Shown: in pieces, positions 10,393 through 21,868 of the stretch
Layout: each line of letters opens with the position of its first letter
Position numbering within the stretch: the stretch's first letter is position 1
DNA from: Piezodorus guildinii
Lineage: Eukaryota > Arthropoda > Insecta > Hemiptera > Pentatomidae
Assembly (NCBI GenBank): GCA_023052935.1
Contig: CM041294.1
Span: 102,146,116-102,210,115, forward strand
Length of the DNA stretch: 64,000 nt
Reading direction: 5' to 3'
Program-made: the position numbers and the translations under genes
Notes under the pieces: model-generated
Seen by the model: only the letters and a program-made list of their open reading frames with translations
The model's database searches: none
Told to the model about the DNA's origin: nothing

Positions 10393-11388
10393 TTTTTCTT
10401 TTCTAACATATTTATTGATATTTACAACTGTATAATTATATACAACAAGTAAATGTGATGGATATAGTAATCTAACATGAAATACATGAAGAGATGCCAC
10501 CCATCGGCAGCACTCTGAAAATATTTTAAACTAGAAGGTCTCGGGGCCATCTTCTTTTCAGACGCCTCGGAGGATTATCAGGAATCGAAGAGGATGATAG
10601 GATAGAAACTAGTGGATTAGAGTGGAAATGGAGTTTTTCATGGAATGATTGATATCTGGTTCGGGCTAATTCAGTAACGTATGGGATATTGAGGTCTTTA
10701 TGGATGAGCTTATTCGTGACAAAGTAAGGAGCGTTAAGGATTTTACGAAGGATTTTGGATTGTATGGATTGGATACGAGAAGAATTTGATGGTTTGGTAG
10801 AGTCCCATAGCTCTACTCCGTAAGTCCATATCGGTCTTATGATGGTCATATAAATAAGTCTTTTGTAAGTAAGTGGAAGATTGGAGCGTTTGTCCAGAAA
10901 GTGTTGGAGTAGTCGAAAACGTCGGGCAGTTTCTTGTCTTTTCAGTCTTGTATGGGGGTTCCAAGTCAGACGTTTGTCAAGGTGGAGTCCGAAGTATCGA
11001 ATCTGTTCAACAGGGGCTAGTGGAATGTCATTAAAGGATACTGTGGGGCAGGAAGTCATTGGTGTACGGCGTAGGGTAAAGGTTATTTGGTGGGATTTGT
11101 TAGAATTAATTTTAATCCTCCATTTCTGACACCATACTTCAAGGTCTCGGATGTGGGATTGAAGAGTGTGGGAGGCAGTAAATGGATCACTATCTACCGA
11201 TAACATACACGTGTCATCAGCATAAGTAGAAAGGAAAGTGTTAGGATGGGTTGGGATATCAGCTGTATAGACTGTATAAAGGACAGGCCCTAGGATGCTG
11301 CCTTGGGGAACACCAGCAGATTGAGAAAAAAGGGAGGAATAGGAGCTGTGATGATTTATTTGGAAAGATCTATCAGCAAGGTAGGACC
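10393..11388 (-). mobile_element. 5'-truncated Jockey LINE, copy B, with 11-bp target duplication
   Basis: GGTTCAGGTTT stands on both sides (10382-10392 and 11389-11399), a clear target-site duplication. In the minus orientation the element starts within the RT palm, runs through the stop at 10526-10528 and a 3' UTR with AATAAA (about 10410-10416 in reverse complement), and ends in a poly(A) tail seen as T-rich sequence at about 10390-10402. The 3' UTR resembles that of copy C at 36170-37240, confirming the family. The site lies just behind the SINE tail, so this insertion is younger than the SINE. Confidence 0.88.
10526..11388 (-). pseudogene. Jockey reverse transcriptase C-terminal half, intact frame
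   Basis: One uninterrupted frame encodes the RT from just before SQSAGVPQGSILGP through the catalytic box TYADDT to the C-terminal RRLKRRWPRDLLV. WRIKINSNKSHQITFTLRR, GLHLDKRLTWNPHTRLKRQE and NAPYFVTNKLIHKDLNIP are also present. It lacks the endonuclease and the first half of the RT because of 5' truncation at insertion, so it cannot act alone. The frame happens to be open further upstream to 11455, but bases above 11388 are flanking DNA. The absence of stops or frameshifts suggests a fairly recent insertion. It is the best local reference for reading copies A and C. Confidence 0.88.
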
Positions 11389-11399
11389 GGTTCAGGTTT

Positions 11400-12655
11400 A
11401 AATCCATTAGGTATTGAGACATCCAAATAACTGTAAGTAAATTAATTATTTTCACTTCAGGGTTTCCTACGTATAAATTTCCTTACAGGAGTAAGCTTAG
11501 CTGCACTTAACACCTACACTTAATTATTAATTATAATTTGATAAAAAAATCAGTTGATTATCTATTACCTGTTAGAGTTGTTAACAATGTAAAAAACAAA
11601 ACAAATTAAAACCACAACGCTCCTAAAATAGTTCAGCACATCATTTATAAATTGAGTAATTGTACTATTTTCGATACAAAGTCGATGAATAAGATCTTTA
11701 TAGAACACACTGTGGTTCTCTTTCACAATTTTAAAAGATACGGAATGTATAAACCCCAAATGATATTATTTAAAACTGTGGATTGGACTGGAATTGTAAG
11801 TAATCATGATGCGGATGGGATGAAATTGATGTCGGTGACGAGCTGAATGCAGAAGGAGGAGGGGAGGTGTGCTTGCTGATTGAACGCTGGGACCTCCCTC
11901 GTTAATAGAATTTCCAGTCGATCAAGCTTTGCGGAACTCCACAAAGTAGATCTCAAAATTTAATAAGTCCACTAGCCATTTCCTCCGTTATTGGCAGGAA
12001 TCTATATTCCTACTTTACTTAAGATTCATACGTTTCTTCGATTATGCTATTTCCTTTCATTCACAACCACTGAAAGATCGAGACTATATGAAAGTTAAAA
12101 CGAAATGCTAATGTTTTATGGCTGATGAACTATCTTGTGCTTTTTTGAATTAAGTGATGTAATACTTTATAATTTGTACAACCTGTGAGTCTCTCACGCT
12201 TCGTTCGGTTGTAATCTGAATGTAGTATCATTTATATTTAAAAATTCAATGTTTGGCCGATTTAAAGATCGCAGAAACCAAAACATCGCGAGGCAATTTT
12301 ATTTTTGTAAGGAAAATACGTTCGTACCGTTTTTTTCTGTGTGATTTGAATAAAAAATTCAGATTCGTGTAAATATTTTAAGTCAATTATATATGACTCA
12401 TTTTGATTCATAACGTGCTACCATGTTTCTGGTATTTTTTTTTTTTAATTGGATGGAATATATTTTTTTTATTTAATTATTATTTTTGACTTGGATAACT
12501 ACTACATATCCAATTTAAGATATTTATAATAATAGGCATAATAAATAGTATGTATGTGCGCAGTGTGCAAGTAATCTCTAATGGTATTACGACGCTACAG
12601 CTCTATCCCTACTCTTCATGCACGACTACTCAGAGAGCTGAACATTTTTTTTGTT
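11400..12655. other. AT-rich intergenic sequence, no gene seen
   Basis: Short ORFs at 11565-11846 overlap on both strands and show no family motif. A GC-richer patch at about 11815-11960 has no recognisable boundary. Confidence 0.4.
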
Positions 12656-12659
12656 TTTT

Positions 12660-13210
12660 TTTATTTTTCACTGTTGGGTAAATTTTAGAACAACTTGAAA
12701 AAAATATATATTGTGCAGGACCCTCAAATGAATTAAATTAACAAAAAATTGTTGGTGTACCAATCCAACATAATTAAAAAAAAAATTAATATTAAAAATT
12801 AAAACTTTGACTCACGTTTACGAAATTAAAAGTTTTAAAAAAAATGTTTTTTGTAACTCTTATAGAAAACCATTAACATATATTTTTTTGTGAAAATCGG
12901 TTGATCCGTTCAGGAGAAAAAATCGTTTTTTTTATTTTTCACCTTGGGATACACTTGCGATAAAATTGAAAAAAATATATGTTACAGAGGACCCTCCAAT
13001 AAAATAAAGTAGCGAAAAATTAGAGGTGTACCAAACTATCATAACCAGAAAATATTTTTTTGAAAAACTCAAAAACCTTTTTTGACCAACATTTTTATGG
13101 AAAAAATTTAGAAAATATATTTTCGAAACCTATTTGTAATAACCTTAACATATATTTTTTTCGTAAATATCGGTTGAGGTGTTTAGGAGAAAACAATTTT
13201 TGTTGTTTTT
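12660..13210. repeat. Two diverged tandem units of about 275 bp
   Basis: Unit 1 (about 12660-12935) and unit 2 (about 12936-13210) align in order. Both have a TTTTTCAC start, then ACTTGAAAAAAATATAT or its variant, GGACCCTC, a GGTGTACCAA motif, ACATATATTTTTTT and an ATCGGTTGA...AGGAGAAAA end. Identity is moderate with indels, so the duplication is old. There is no coding capacity. It could be a satellite or an internally repeated transposon. Confidence 0.7.
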
Positions 13211-13805
13211 TCTTTCCCTCTCCAAAACATCCCTCCCATTAGGATTAAGGGGCTACAAATTTGCGTTAGGTTGTTTCTCATTGATAAACTCCTATAATAT
13301 AAATATTAGAGAAGACATTAGTAAAACGATATGGAAGTTTTTGTTTGAATAAGATCGATAGAATAGAAATGAGTAGCTAGTATGCCATGCATTAAATAAT
13401 AAATAGAAATAGTTATGAACTGGTGTTCTTTGTTTTCATAGTCCGATTCAGAAGCAACAAATGGGGAAATAAAGATTCCTTTCTTGATACTCTATCTCGA
13501 AAAACATATAAGGAAAACTAAGAGGGAATCCATTGACTTCTTAAAGGAACACTATTGGATTTAAAAGCGCATTGGACTACAAGAATTCAATGGAATACCC
13601 AGTTAGTCCGATAGCAGAGGGATGTGACTCAACTCCCGAACCCTTTCCTTAGCCTATCTTCTCTTAGCCCAGCATCTACACTGTGCTCCCAACGATGCAT
13701 CTGATAGATTTCATTTAACACCATTCATGATAATTCTTTCAGGTTTTTTTGAGAAACTAGAATAATAAGTGTTATGTATTTTTTGTAAATTTGTATGCCA
13801 TTATT

Positions 13806-15020
13806 ACTTTCACTTACCTATGTATCGAATATATAGTGAGGGAAAGTATGACGATCGTGAAAATTTTCGAATTCTAGTTTTCAACGGAAATACACGTTTT
13901 AGGGGTGGGCATAATCGAATAATCGTCATAATCGGATGATCAGACTTCGATGATTTAAATAATCGAATGATGGAATGATGAATATGCATTATGAGAGACG
14001 ATATGCCACAACACAATTCCCATCTCTAAAATGGCTGAGCTGACTGAGCCTATGTGCGAATGTGTAGATAATTTATATGATGGGAAAAAAAAAAAAAAAG
14101 TTGGATTATCCCAGCTCCTTATAATCTCTCGATTACCGTTAAACGATTCAGTTCGAATGATCATTGGTTTCTCCAAACCAATTAATCCGATAATCGATTA
14201 ATTCAAATGATTGAAATAATCGAATGATCCAATAATCGTCATTCGATTATGCCCACCCCTACCCCTGAGTCCAATTGACCAAGCCGCGCAAAAAGGTCTG
14301 TGTGTGTGTGTGTGTGTTTGTATGTGATAAGTCCAGCGCGAAAAATTAAATTTCATATTTATAATATAAATACACCCAAAATATTAGAAAAGCTTTTTCA
14401 TCAAAATCGTCAAACCAGAAGAGCCACTTTATACCATGCATTTCGCATCTATTTGCGATTTTCTCAAAAACCGGCTATAACGATTTTGATCAAAGTAGCT
14501 ATAACGATTGGACGCGCTTTAATATCAAGTAGGTTTCATTCTGACTGGATTTAAATGCTCTCATTTCGAAATTTCTCCCTCTAAAGTACCTTTAGTTTTG
14601 TAGATTTTATGAAATTGACTATATCATCGGATTACCATTGCTATGAAAACACTTAAATATATAACTTGAACTAATTAGATATCTAACTAAAGGAGAAAAA
14701 TGCAAAAATATTTTTTAATGCAATTTTTTGATTTTTGAACACAAGAATAGTAATTTAGAAGTATAATATACCGTTGGAATGCTAAGGATTTTAGAAAAAT
14801 ATTATCATATACATAATATTGTAACAGTTAAAGGAGTGTGATAAAAACCGATAAAACAAACTGATTGTCGTAGATAATAATATAAAAGAGTTTCTATTAA
14901 AATCTAATGTAAATAAGTCTTTAACAATATATTTTCGTTTCTAAATTTGTTAAAAAATGCTCAAATTGATATTAATAGCTGAGTTAAGTGAAAGTAGTGT
15001 GTTGCGCGCACCAGATTTTT
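13806..15020 (+). mobile_element. Rep-A copy 1 (0.9-kb repeat with inverted ends), interrupted by a MITE
   Basis: Rep-A starts with ACTTTCACTTAC (13806-13817), followed by a small palindrome and the conserved GTGAGGGAAAGTAT...CGATCGTG block. It continues through a TG microsatellite (14298-14316), a TTTATACCATGCATTT block and a CGATTTTCTCAAAAAC block. It ends at GTTAAGTGAAAGT (14983-14995) plus a conserved GTGTTGCGCGCACCAGAT outer end. The first 12 bases and the inner end are inverted repeats of each other. The same order is found at 18534-19435 and, reversed, at 53497-54371. No protein is encoded. A 357-bp MITE at 13903-14259 interrupts this copy. Family unknown to me; probably a non-autonomous DNA element. 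Confidence 0.75.
13903..14259. mobile_element. 357-bp MITE with 19-bp perfect terminal inverted repeats, TA target duplication
   Basis: The insert begins GGGGTGGGCATAATCGAAT and ends with its exact reverse complement (14241-14259). TA stands directly outside both ends (13901-13902, 14260-14261). Inside are many copies of AATCGAATGAT-like subterminal motifs, a GC-richer centre and an A-run at 14085-14099. Rep-A copies elsewhere lack this segment, giving an empty-site comparison. TA duplication points to the Tc1/mariner-pogo side; the GGGGTGGGC start recalls hAT ends, but an 8-bp duplication is not seen. Confidence 0.85.
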
Positions 15021-15524
15021 TATTTTTAATTGTGCTTTTTTTAAATAACTCCCTCAAAAGGAAAACTGTATTCTAAAGAACTTTTTTTTTGTATTACACA
15101 ATAGAAGCTAAAGGAGAAAAGAGCTGTCATCCTCAGTTACTGATCTCATCAAAAGTTCCTAAATTATTCATTCTACTTTTTATTCCCTATCCGTACCTCT
15201 CTTTCCTATCCATAGGTACAATATTTTTAAAATTTGTTTTAAGCAACAGCAGTTATCTATCTGTTTTGTTCTTGTTTACATTTTATGATTATTTTTAATA
15301 TGTTGGATTACCTATGGGTAATATCTCTGTATGTGTATCATGAAATTGTTTTACAGTTCTCTAAAACTTATCTAAATAATATATCCTATTAATGTTTTCA
15401 ATTTCAGTTAAAACGTAATCCTAAACAATTATTTAGTACGATTTCTGAATCCGAATTAATGCTTTTATTTAAGTAGGTATTTTAAATTTATTACAATTAA
15501 TCAGCTGATTAGTATTATATATGA
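15021..15524. other. AT-rich spacer, no gene seen
   Basis: A 69-codon plus-strand ORF at 15089-15298 is hydrophobic by composition only. No motif is recognised. Confidence 0.35.
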
Positions 15525-15525
15525 A

Positions 15526-17740
15526 AAATGAAATGAAATGAAATGAAATGAAAAGCAATTTTATTCTGGGACGAGTAGTCCCCTAAGAATAACAAGAAAA
15601 GTACAATATACATGATAATTGTCTGGTCGTTTAAGACTTCAGTTTAACAATAAAAGATGGATTTTGTGACAATGAATAGTTATCATTATAGCTTTTAAAT
15701 ATTACATATGTTGGGAAGATTGATGCTTTAGGAGATGGAGAAATAGTTGGTGTTTAAAAGTGGATAATGATAAGGATTTACGAATGGATACAGGCAAGGA
15801 ATTCTAAAATAGGGTAGCACGAATAATAAAGGATTTTTTGAAGGAAGCAGATCGGTGAGAAGGTATATACAAGTTTATTGGTTGGGATCTAGTGTTTACT
15901 GAATGGACAGAGGAACAAGTGGTAAGCATATCAAGAATATAAGGAGGTTTTTTTGTATGGAAAAATCGGAAGAGACAGACACCAAGGAGGTACTGCCGAC
16001 GAAAAGAGGGATAGAGCCAATTCAACTCGGTATACCTTCTAGAAACATGGGAGCGCCTGGGGATTCCACATGTGAATCTAATGAAACAATTCATAAGTCT
16101 TTTGAGTCTCATATCGAATTTCTCAGACAGCCCGCCATATACGAGGCAACCGTAGTCAAACTGGGGGAAAATAAGCGAAGAGACGAGTAACATACGGGTT
16201 TTAGGTGGGATTGATTCACGAAATCTTATAAATTGTTTTAGGATAGCGATAGATTTTCGGGTGATTTGAGAAATATGACTGCTCCAAGATAGGTTCTGAT
16301 CAATAATGACTCCAAGGTTTCTTACTGAGGTGTGGAAGTGGATAGGTATGCTATTGAGGTAAAGGAGTGGATAATACGGAAGAGAATTTACAAGGTTCTT
16401 GGAACCGATGAGAATGGCTTTGGTTTTTCCTGCATTCAACTTCAAATCATTTGCCGTAGCCCATGCGTTGATGTTGTCAATATCTTGTTGAAGTTTTTGG
16501 ATAGCCTTTAGCATTCGGAAGGATGGAAAGAAAGATAGATTTGCAGATCATCTGCATATAGGTGGTATTGTGAGTGGCGGATGCAGTCAGGGAGGTCATT
16601 AATATAGATGGAGAAAAGAGTTGGTGAGAGTGAGGATCCCTGAGGAACACCACGTTTTAAAGCAATGGAGGAGGAAGGAGGTTCATTTGGTATCATGACA
16701 GTTTGAGATCTATCGGATAAAAAAGAAATAAACCATTTTAGAACGCTGTTTGATATTTGAAGGTTTAGAGTTTGGAAAGAAGGATGTTATGATTAACTGA
16801 ATCAAAAGCTTTTGAGAAATCGAAGAGGATTAAAATAGTGATTTTTTGTTGGTCTATTGAGGATTGTAGGTCTTGGGTAATTTTTAACAATGCAGATTGG
16901 GTAGAATATTGCGATCGGAAACCAGATTGTAAAGGATTTAGAAAGTTTTTTTCCTCAAGAAAGTTGTTGAGCTGTGAGTGAACAATTTTTCAAGCGGTTT
17001 GGATAGATTGGATAGTATGGAGATAGGTATAAAATCGGAAACTGCGGCGGGATTAGGAACTTTATTCAGTGGACGTACGATGACTTTTTTCCAGGCTGTT
17101 GGGAAAATAGATTTTTGAAGAGAAACATTATAAATATGTAGAAGGACAGGAAATATAACAGGAAGACATAATTTAATTAATTTCACAGGGATTTGGTCGG
17201 GTCCATGATCGTTCGTTCTGGACTTGAGAATGGAGGAGAGCAATTCTTCAGGAGATATATCTGAAAAATAGAAATTTTCCGGATTGAAGGATGTCTGTGG
17301 CAAAGAGTAATGAGTAATATGGGATATAGGATGTGGTTCTGCGAAGTAGGAATTTAGTTCTTCGGAAGTAAATGGAACACAAGAAGAGGATTTGGAATTT
17401 ATAATGGATAGGTTTCTAAGTAGTTTCCATTCAGTCTTAGGGTTGGGTGCTTGGAAAAGGGATTATGGAAAAAATGTGCTTTAGCAAGCGGCGTAAGGAA
17501 GACTGAGCAAGGTTTCTTAGGGACTTAAACATGGTGAAATCATCTGGGGCTTGTGTGCGTCTAAATCTTCTCCTGGCGGCATCTCTTCTCCTCATCAACT
17601 CTCTTATTTCAGGACTGATCCATGGTGCAGCGGGGCGTTTAAAGGTTGAGGTATGCCTATACGTATACGTATACGTATATATACGTATGCCTTTTGCAGT
17701 GAATTTTATTTTTGACCGTATAGACAATGAAAACAAAGAG
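15526..17740 (-). pseudogene. CR1-like non-LTR retrotransposon, 5' truncated and frameshifted
   Basis: In minus order: 17736-17437 encodes the linker between endonuclease and RT (PAAPWISPEIRELMRRRDAA). 17303-16938 encodes the RT fingers (RTNDHGPDQIPVKLIK, AWKKVIVRPLNK). About 16930-16700 carries the GFRSQYSTQSAL and FDFSKAFDSV boxes. 16696-16508 has GVPQGSSLSPTLF and YADDLQIYLS. 16514-15804 has the thumb and C-terminus (GVIIDQNLSWSSHI, PQFDYGCLVY). These pieces lie in several frames, so multiple frameshifts kill it; the YADD box survives. The 3' end has AATAAA (reversed near 15559), a GGGAC/GTCCC hairpin at 15568-15582 and a pentanucleotide tail (AAATG on the plus strand, 15526-15550). A microsatellite tail instead of poly(A) fits CR1/L2-type elements; the clade call is by motif resemblance. 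Confidence 0.82.
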
Positions 17741-18533
17741 GGTCCTTGTGTTCAAGATATAAGGTCTAAAGTAGTGAATTAATTTATTTATTTTGATATG
17801 TTTTACGATCTACATTTCAATTATTGATATGTTTTATACATAAATAAATCCAATAGTTTTGATTTATTATGAAATATATAAGACTAATAATAATAAATAC
17901 AATATAAAAATAAAATACAGAGTTTCTCATAAATATCTAGTCATAATGTAGAAAGAGATACTAAACCTAAAGTGGAATAAAAACGTTCATATGACCCTCA
18001 GTTCGATTCTCGACAATCAGGGAGGAAAATCTCAATTTTTTTGTTGATATTTATGGTTTTTATTATAATAAATAAAAAATATCTACTTACTGTGCACGCC
18101 CAAAAAAGCAAGTTGTATCAAATAAAAGAATAGAAAATTTTGCAAAAGGTTGACAAGTGGAATCCTCGAAATAGGAATGTAAGTGTCGCTAAAATCATGC
18201 AGAAAGTAAAATTGTAATATTGTTTAGGAATCCTCTTTGAACAAAAGAAAAGTTATATCTAAGAGAGATAATGAGTTGTCATGGTGAGAGGCTCCACTAT
18301 TTTGAGCTCTACATTTTGTGTGGAAGTGGTAATTGCATGTATAAAATAAAAATGAGTGAAAGGACAGTCTATTCAGTTTTAATAAATTACAAGTGAGTAG
18401 AAGCAGCCGAAGGAATGCTGAGCATAAGGGATGGGCATATGGGACCAGGAGCTCCAAGTAAGAAATCGCACTCGAGACAAGTCAGTATTCAAACCTCCAC
18501 CTTCTTATTTCCACTTTTAAAAAATATTTTTTT
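17741..18533. other. AT-rich; possible box B-like motif near 18000
   Basis: AGTTCGATTCTCG at about 18000-18013 resembles a pol III box B, but no convincing box A is placed before it. It may be an old SINE head. No coding region is supported. Confidence 0.3.
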
Positions 18534-19435
18534 ACTTTCGCTTATATGAAATATATAGTGAGGGAAAGTATTGCGATGGTGAGAATATTAGAATTCCAGT
18601 TTTCAACGGAAATACATGTTTTAGGGTCCCCTGAGTCCAAATAACCAAGTCCCGCAAAAAAGTCTGTGTGTCCGTGCGTGGTAACTCCCGGGTGAAAACG
18701 AAAAGTCCTATAAAAATGAAATTTCACATTTAAAACAACTATACGCTCGAGATGTTACAGAAACGTTGTCATCGAAATCAGCTAACCAAAAAATCTACTT
18801 TATACCATGCATTTTGGAACTTTTTACGATTTTCTCAAAAACGGCTCTAACGATTTTGACTAAACTCTATATATCGATGTAAAATTTGATGTGCTTTAAT
18901 ATGATATAGGTTTCATTTTGATTTAAATTGTCTGAAAGGCCTTTAATGCTGATATTTTAAATTGTTTTCCTCTAAAGTATTTTTAAATTTGTAGATTTTC
19001 AAAAATTAGAACATCATATTAGCATTTATAAATAATAGGTAAATATGCAAGTTGAGCTAATTCAATAAACAATAAAAGGAGAAAAGTGCAAACATATTTT
19101 TTTATGCAATTTTTGTATTTTTGAACACAAGAATAGTAATTTAGAAGTATAATATACTGTTGGATAGCTAAAGATTTAAGAAAAAATAATATCAAATACA
19201 TGGAATTTTTAAAGTTAATGGAGAGTGATAAAAATCCGATAAAAATAAATTATTGTTGTAGATTAAAATATAATAGATTAGTTAATAAAACACATGTTTC
19301 TATTGAAATTCAAAATAATAATTCTTTAACAATTTATTATTTATTTATTTATTATCTTTTAATGTATTTCAAAATTCTTAAATTCATTTTAACAACGGAG
19401 GTAAGTGAAAGTCGTGTGTTGCGAGCACCCGATTA
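18534..19435 (+). mobile_element. Rep-A copy 2, uninterrupted
   Basis: The copy runs from ACTTTCGCTTAT (18534-18545), through the AATATATAGTGAGGGAAAGT palindrome and a GGTCCCCTGAGTCC block (intact here, broken by the MITE in copy 1), to the inner end GTAAGTGAAAGT (19401-19412) and the outer end GTCGTGTGTTGCGAGCACC. The inner end-to-end length is 879 bp. ORFs inside (18542-18727, 19200-19472) are not shared in frame with the other copies and are not genes. Confidence 0.78.
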
Positions 19436-19795
19436 TTTTTTTACATTGATAATGGTTGTAGATTTTACATAAATATAATAATTGTATTTTAACTTAAAAG
19501 GATAAAATAGGTTAAACTTTAGACCAATTAATGATAATATCAGAATTTCATTTTTAGCAGATAATGTGATTTTCGTTCTAATTACTAGAGTTTAAACGTT
19601 TTATTCTTAATCAAGAAGTAAATTATTTAATCATTATAAGCTGAGTACTAAATATTACTCGCGTATTTAATTATTTGATGCATATGCGATTTGAAATATC
19701 AAATTTATGGTTCGGTTAAGTAAATTACGACGAAAGTTTTCACTAGCTCATTAGAAATTTAATAACTTATATTATATCCACCATATCCCGTGACC
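19436..19795. other. AT-rich spacer, no gene seen
   Basis: No repeat boundary or ORF is supported. Confidence 0.35.
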
Positions 19796-20158
19796 ACGTT
19801 GGTAAGAAGAGCCCCAGAAGAGGCTATTCCGTCCGAGATCCTCTAAATGGTGCATAAAAGTAGAACCCTACGTGCTCGGAGTTAATGAAATCTTGTATAT
19901 CGGATTTTGTAATGGACGTTGGATTCCCAGTTTGCGTTAAGATCACAGCCAGTTGTTTATCTTTAATAGGTTACTCCCTAACCAATTCTCTATCCGACTC
20001 AATTCTTATACGGCCTTCTTATACGGCATTCTTAAGGCCTAATCACCTCATTGCACTGCCGTTGGCCTAGAAACAGTACGAATCTCTATATGTACTGAGC
20101 CCAAGACCCTTCATGGGTTGTAGTGGTACAGGGTTTTTTTTTTTTTTTTTTTTTTTTA
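19796..20158 (+). mobile_element. Second element with the shared SINE/LINE 3' tail and T-run
   Basis: The segment 20095-20136 (TACTGAGCCCAAGACCC...GTAGTGG) matches the SINE tail at 10352-10389 with few differences and is followed by a T-run of more than 20. The moderately GC-rich body upstream does not align with the SINE at 10074, and no box A/box B pair is evident, so this may be another SINE family or a LINE 3' end using the same tail. The 5' limit is approximate. The T-run may be the element tail or the reversed poly(A) of another insertion. Confidence 0.5.
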
Positions 20159-20976
20159 TAATTCTTTACTTTTCTAGCTTTTATTATTTAGTAGGAAACT
20201 AAATCAGGTGCTTGTAATACGTTTTATACACTCGTTTGTTTTTATTTTGGAAATATCAGCATAAATGATCTTATGGAAAAGCTATGCTAAAATTTTAGAA
20301 AATAAATGTCTTGTTTTTTTTTTTCTTATTATGTAAAATTGAAAGTATAAAATGATATGAATTGACATGTAGAAAATTATTTGAAATAAAATTCATGAAA
20401 TTAAGCATTATCTATACTATAGAATTATCAAAAAATATAATTTTACAGAATAAATTAAAATTAATTCTTAGTAAATTAATTTCATGCACAAATTAAAGCG
20501 TGCTGTAGAATAAGATATTTGTTAAAGGATGGATAATTCACTAATATGTCCATGTTCATAAATTTAAGTCAACATAGCTATAAAAAAATATTAATCAATA
20601 AATTGAATAATAATTCGTTGTATTTATTTTTAATCATTTATTAACAATATTAGGTAATCAAGTTTGTTTTGTTCTTTGCATCATGTTCTTCACATTTAGC
20701 CAGTGCACTTCCCCAAACAAAAATCATTTTTTCAGTCGTAATAATTGACCAAAATGTAGCATATACAAAAAACTACGAGCGATAAAGATATTAATGAAAA
20801 ATACATACGAAAAAAAAAAAATCAACTTGTATCATTACTTTCTTTCTCCCTATTACCTCCTAAAAAACAAAAAGGAAATGGCCAACTGATGTGCCTCAAC
20901 GAAATTGTGTTGATAAATAAAAATTAATCATAATTTTATTATCATCAATTTTTTCCCTGTATCCCAGTGAATCATA
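20159..20976. other. AT-rich spacer, no gene seen
   Basis: Very AT-rich with A- and T-runs. No ORF is supported. Confidence 0.4.
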
Positions 20977-20978
20977 TA

Positions 20979-21866
20979 GGGGAGGCCCAGGCAATGCGGA
21001 TAGCCCAGGTAAACCGGATAGGCTCACTTTCCGAGATTCTACAACAGATGGTGCTGCAAGTCGCGGTTGACTCGATGCGTGAACTCTCTCCCGGCGCCAT
21101 GACAGTTCAAACAGAATTAAACAGCGCGTTTGTTAGTTTTAGTGCACAATAAAAGAATTTAGGTGTTTTTCATTCGATTTTTAACCAGGTTTGTATTGTA
21201 TTCTTTTAATTTTATGATAAACTTTTAGGAAAACAAATTTGTCAAAAGGGGTAAGTATGTTACAAAGTACTAATTGAGATTTTATTATTACATGGGGCAC
21301 TTTAAAAATGTGTAAAAGCTTAATTTATGTCAAAAGGGTTCTTCGGGCAAAGCGGATAGCCTATCCTTTTGCCCATACTGTATCTTTTATTTGAGTTTGT
21401 TCTAGCTAAAACACCAAAATCAACTAAAGGAAAAATAGAGAGGAAGGTAACCCAGAAACTCAAAGTAAAATAAAATAGAATGGGAGATTACTTACGCTTA
21501 GTATGCACTGAGAAATACATAAACCCACCTGTAGAAGATTGGAACCAATGTTCTCAATGTGTGCAAACAGTGGGCAAACGAATCCTGTACGTCGTATGGA
21601 GTATGAGGAAGTTTCTTCTGCGATAACTGTGACGATTAAAATAATCTATCCGCTTTGCCCGTGTGGGATGCTCAAAGCGGATAATCTACAGGATTTTGTT
21701 ATTAGTTTAATATTGATATACAAAATAGGAGTTATGAAATCGTAATTATATGTAACCGAAGATAATTAAATGTGCAATTGAAGATAATTAAAGAAAGTTC
21801 CTAAGTAGCCTATTGCTATGTATTTTTTACAGTTCCCCTTACATATCCGCTTTCCCGGGCTTCCCC
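20979..21866. mobile_element. 888-bp pogo/Tc1-like DNA transposon remnant with TA target duplication
   Basis: The left end GGGGAGGCCCAGGCAATGCG and the reverse complement of the right end (GGGGAAGCCCGGGAAAGCG...) form an imperfect inverted repeat of about 24 bp, both continuing to GGATA. TA flanks each side (20977-20978 and 21867-21868). A GCAAAGCGGATA-type motif recurs inside at about 20991, 21350, 21650 (reversed) and 21672. Near 21530-21590 a frame reads VEDWNQCSQCVQTVGKR, which may be the worn Trp-x-x-Cys-x-x-Cys finger found at the C-terminus of some pogo-like transposases. No DDE domain remains, so it is non-autonomous. Superfamily is inferred from ends plus TA. Confidence 0.7.
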
Positions 21867-21868
21867 TA

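Noticed and set aside
13903..14259. hAT family assignment from the GGGGTGGGC ends
   Set aside because: Only a TA duplication is visible, not the 8-bp duplication expected of hAT.
14300..14554. 84-codon ORF inside Rep-A copy 1
   Set aside because: Begins in a TG microsatellite and its frame is not kept in the other Rep-A copies.
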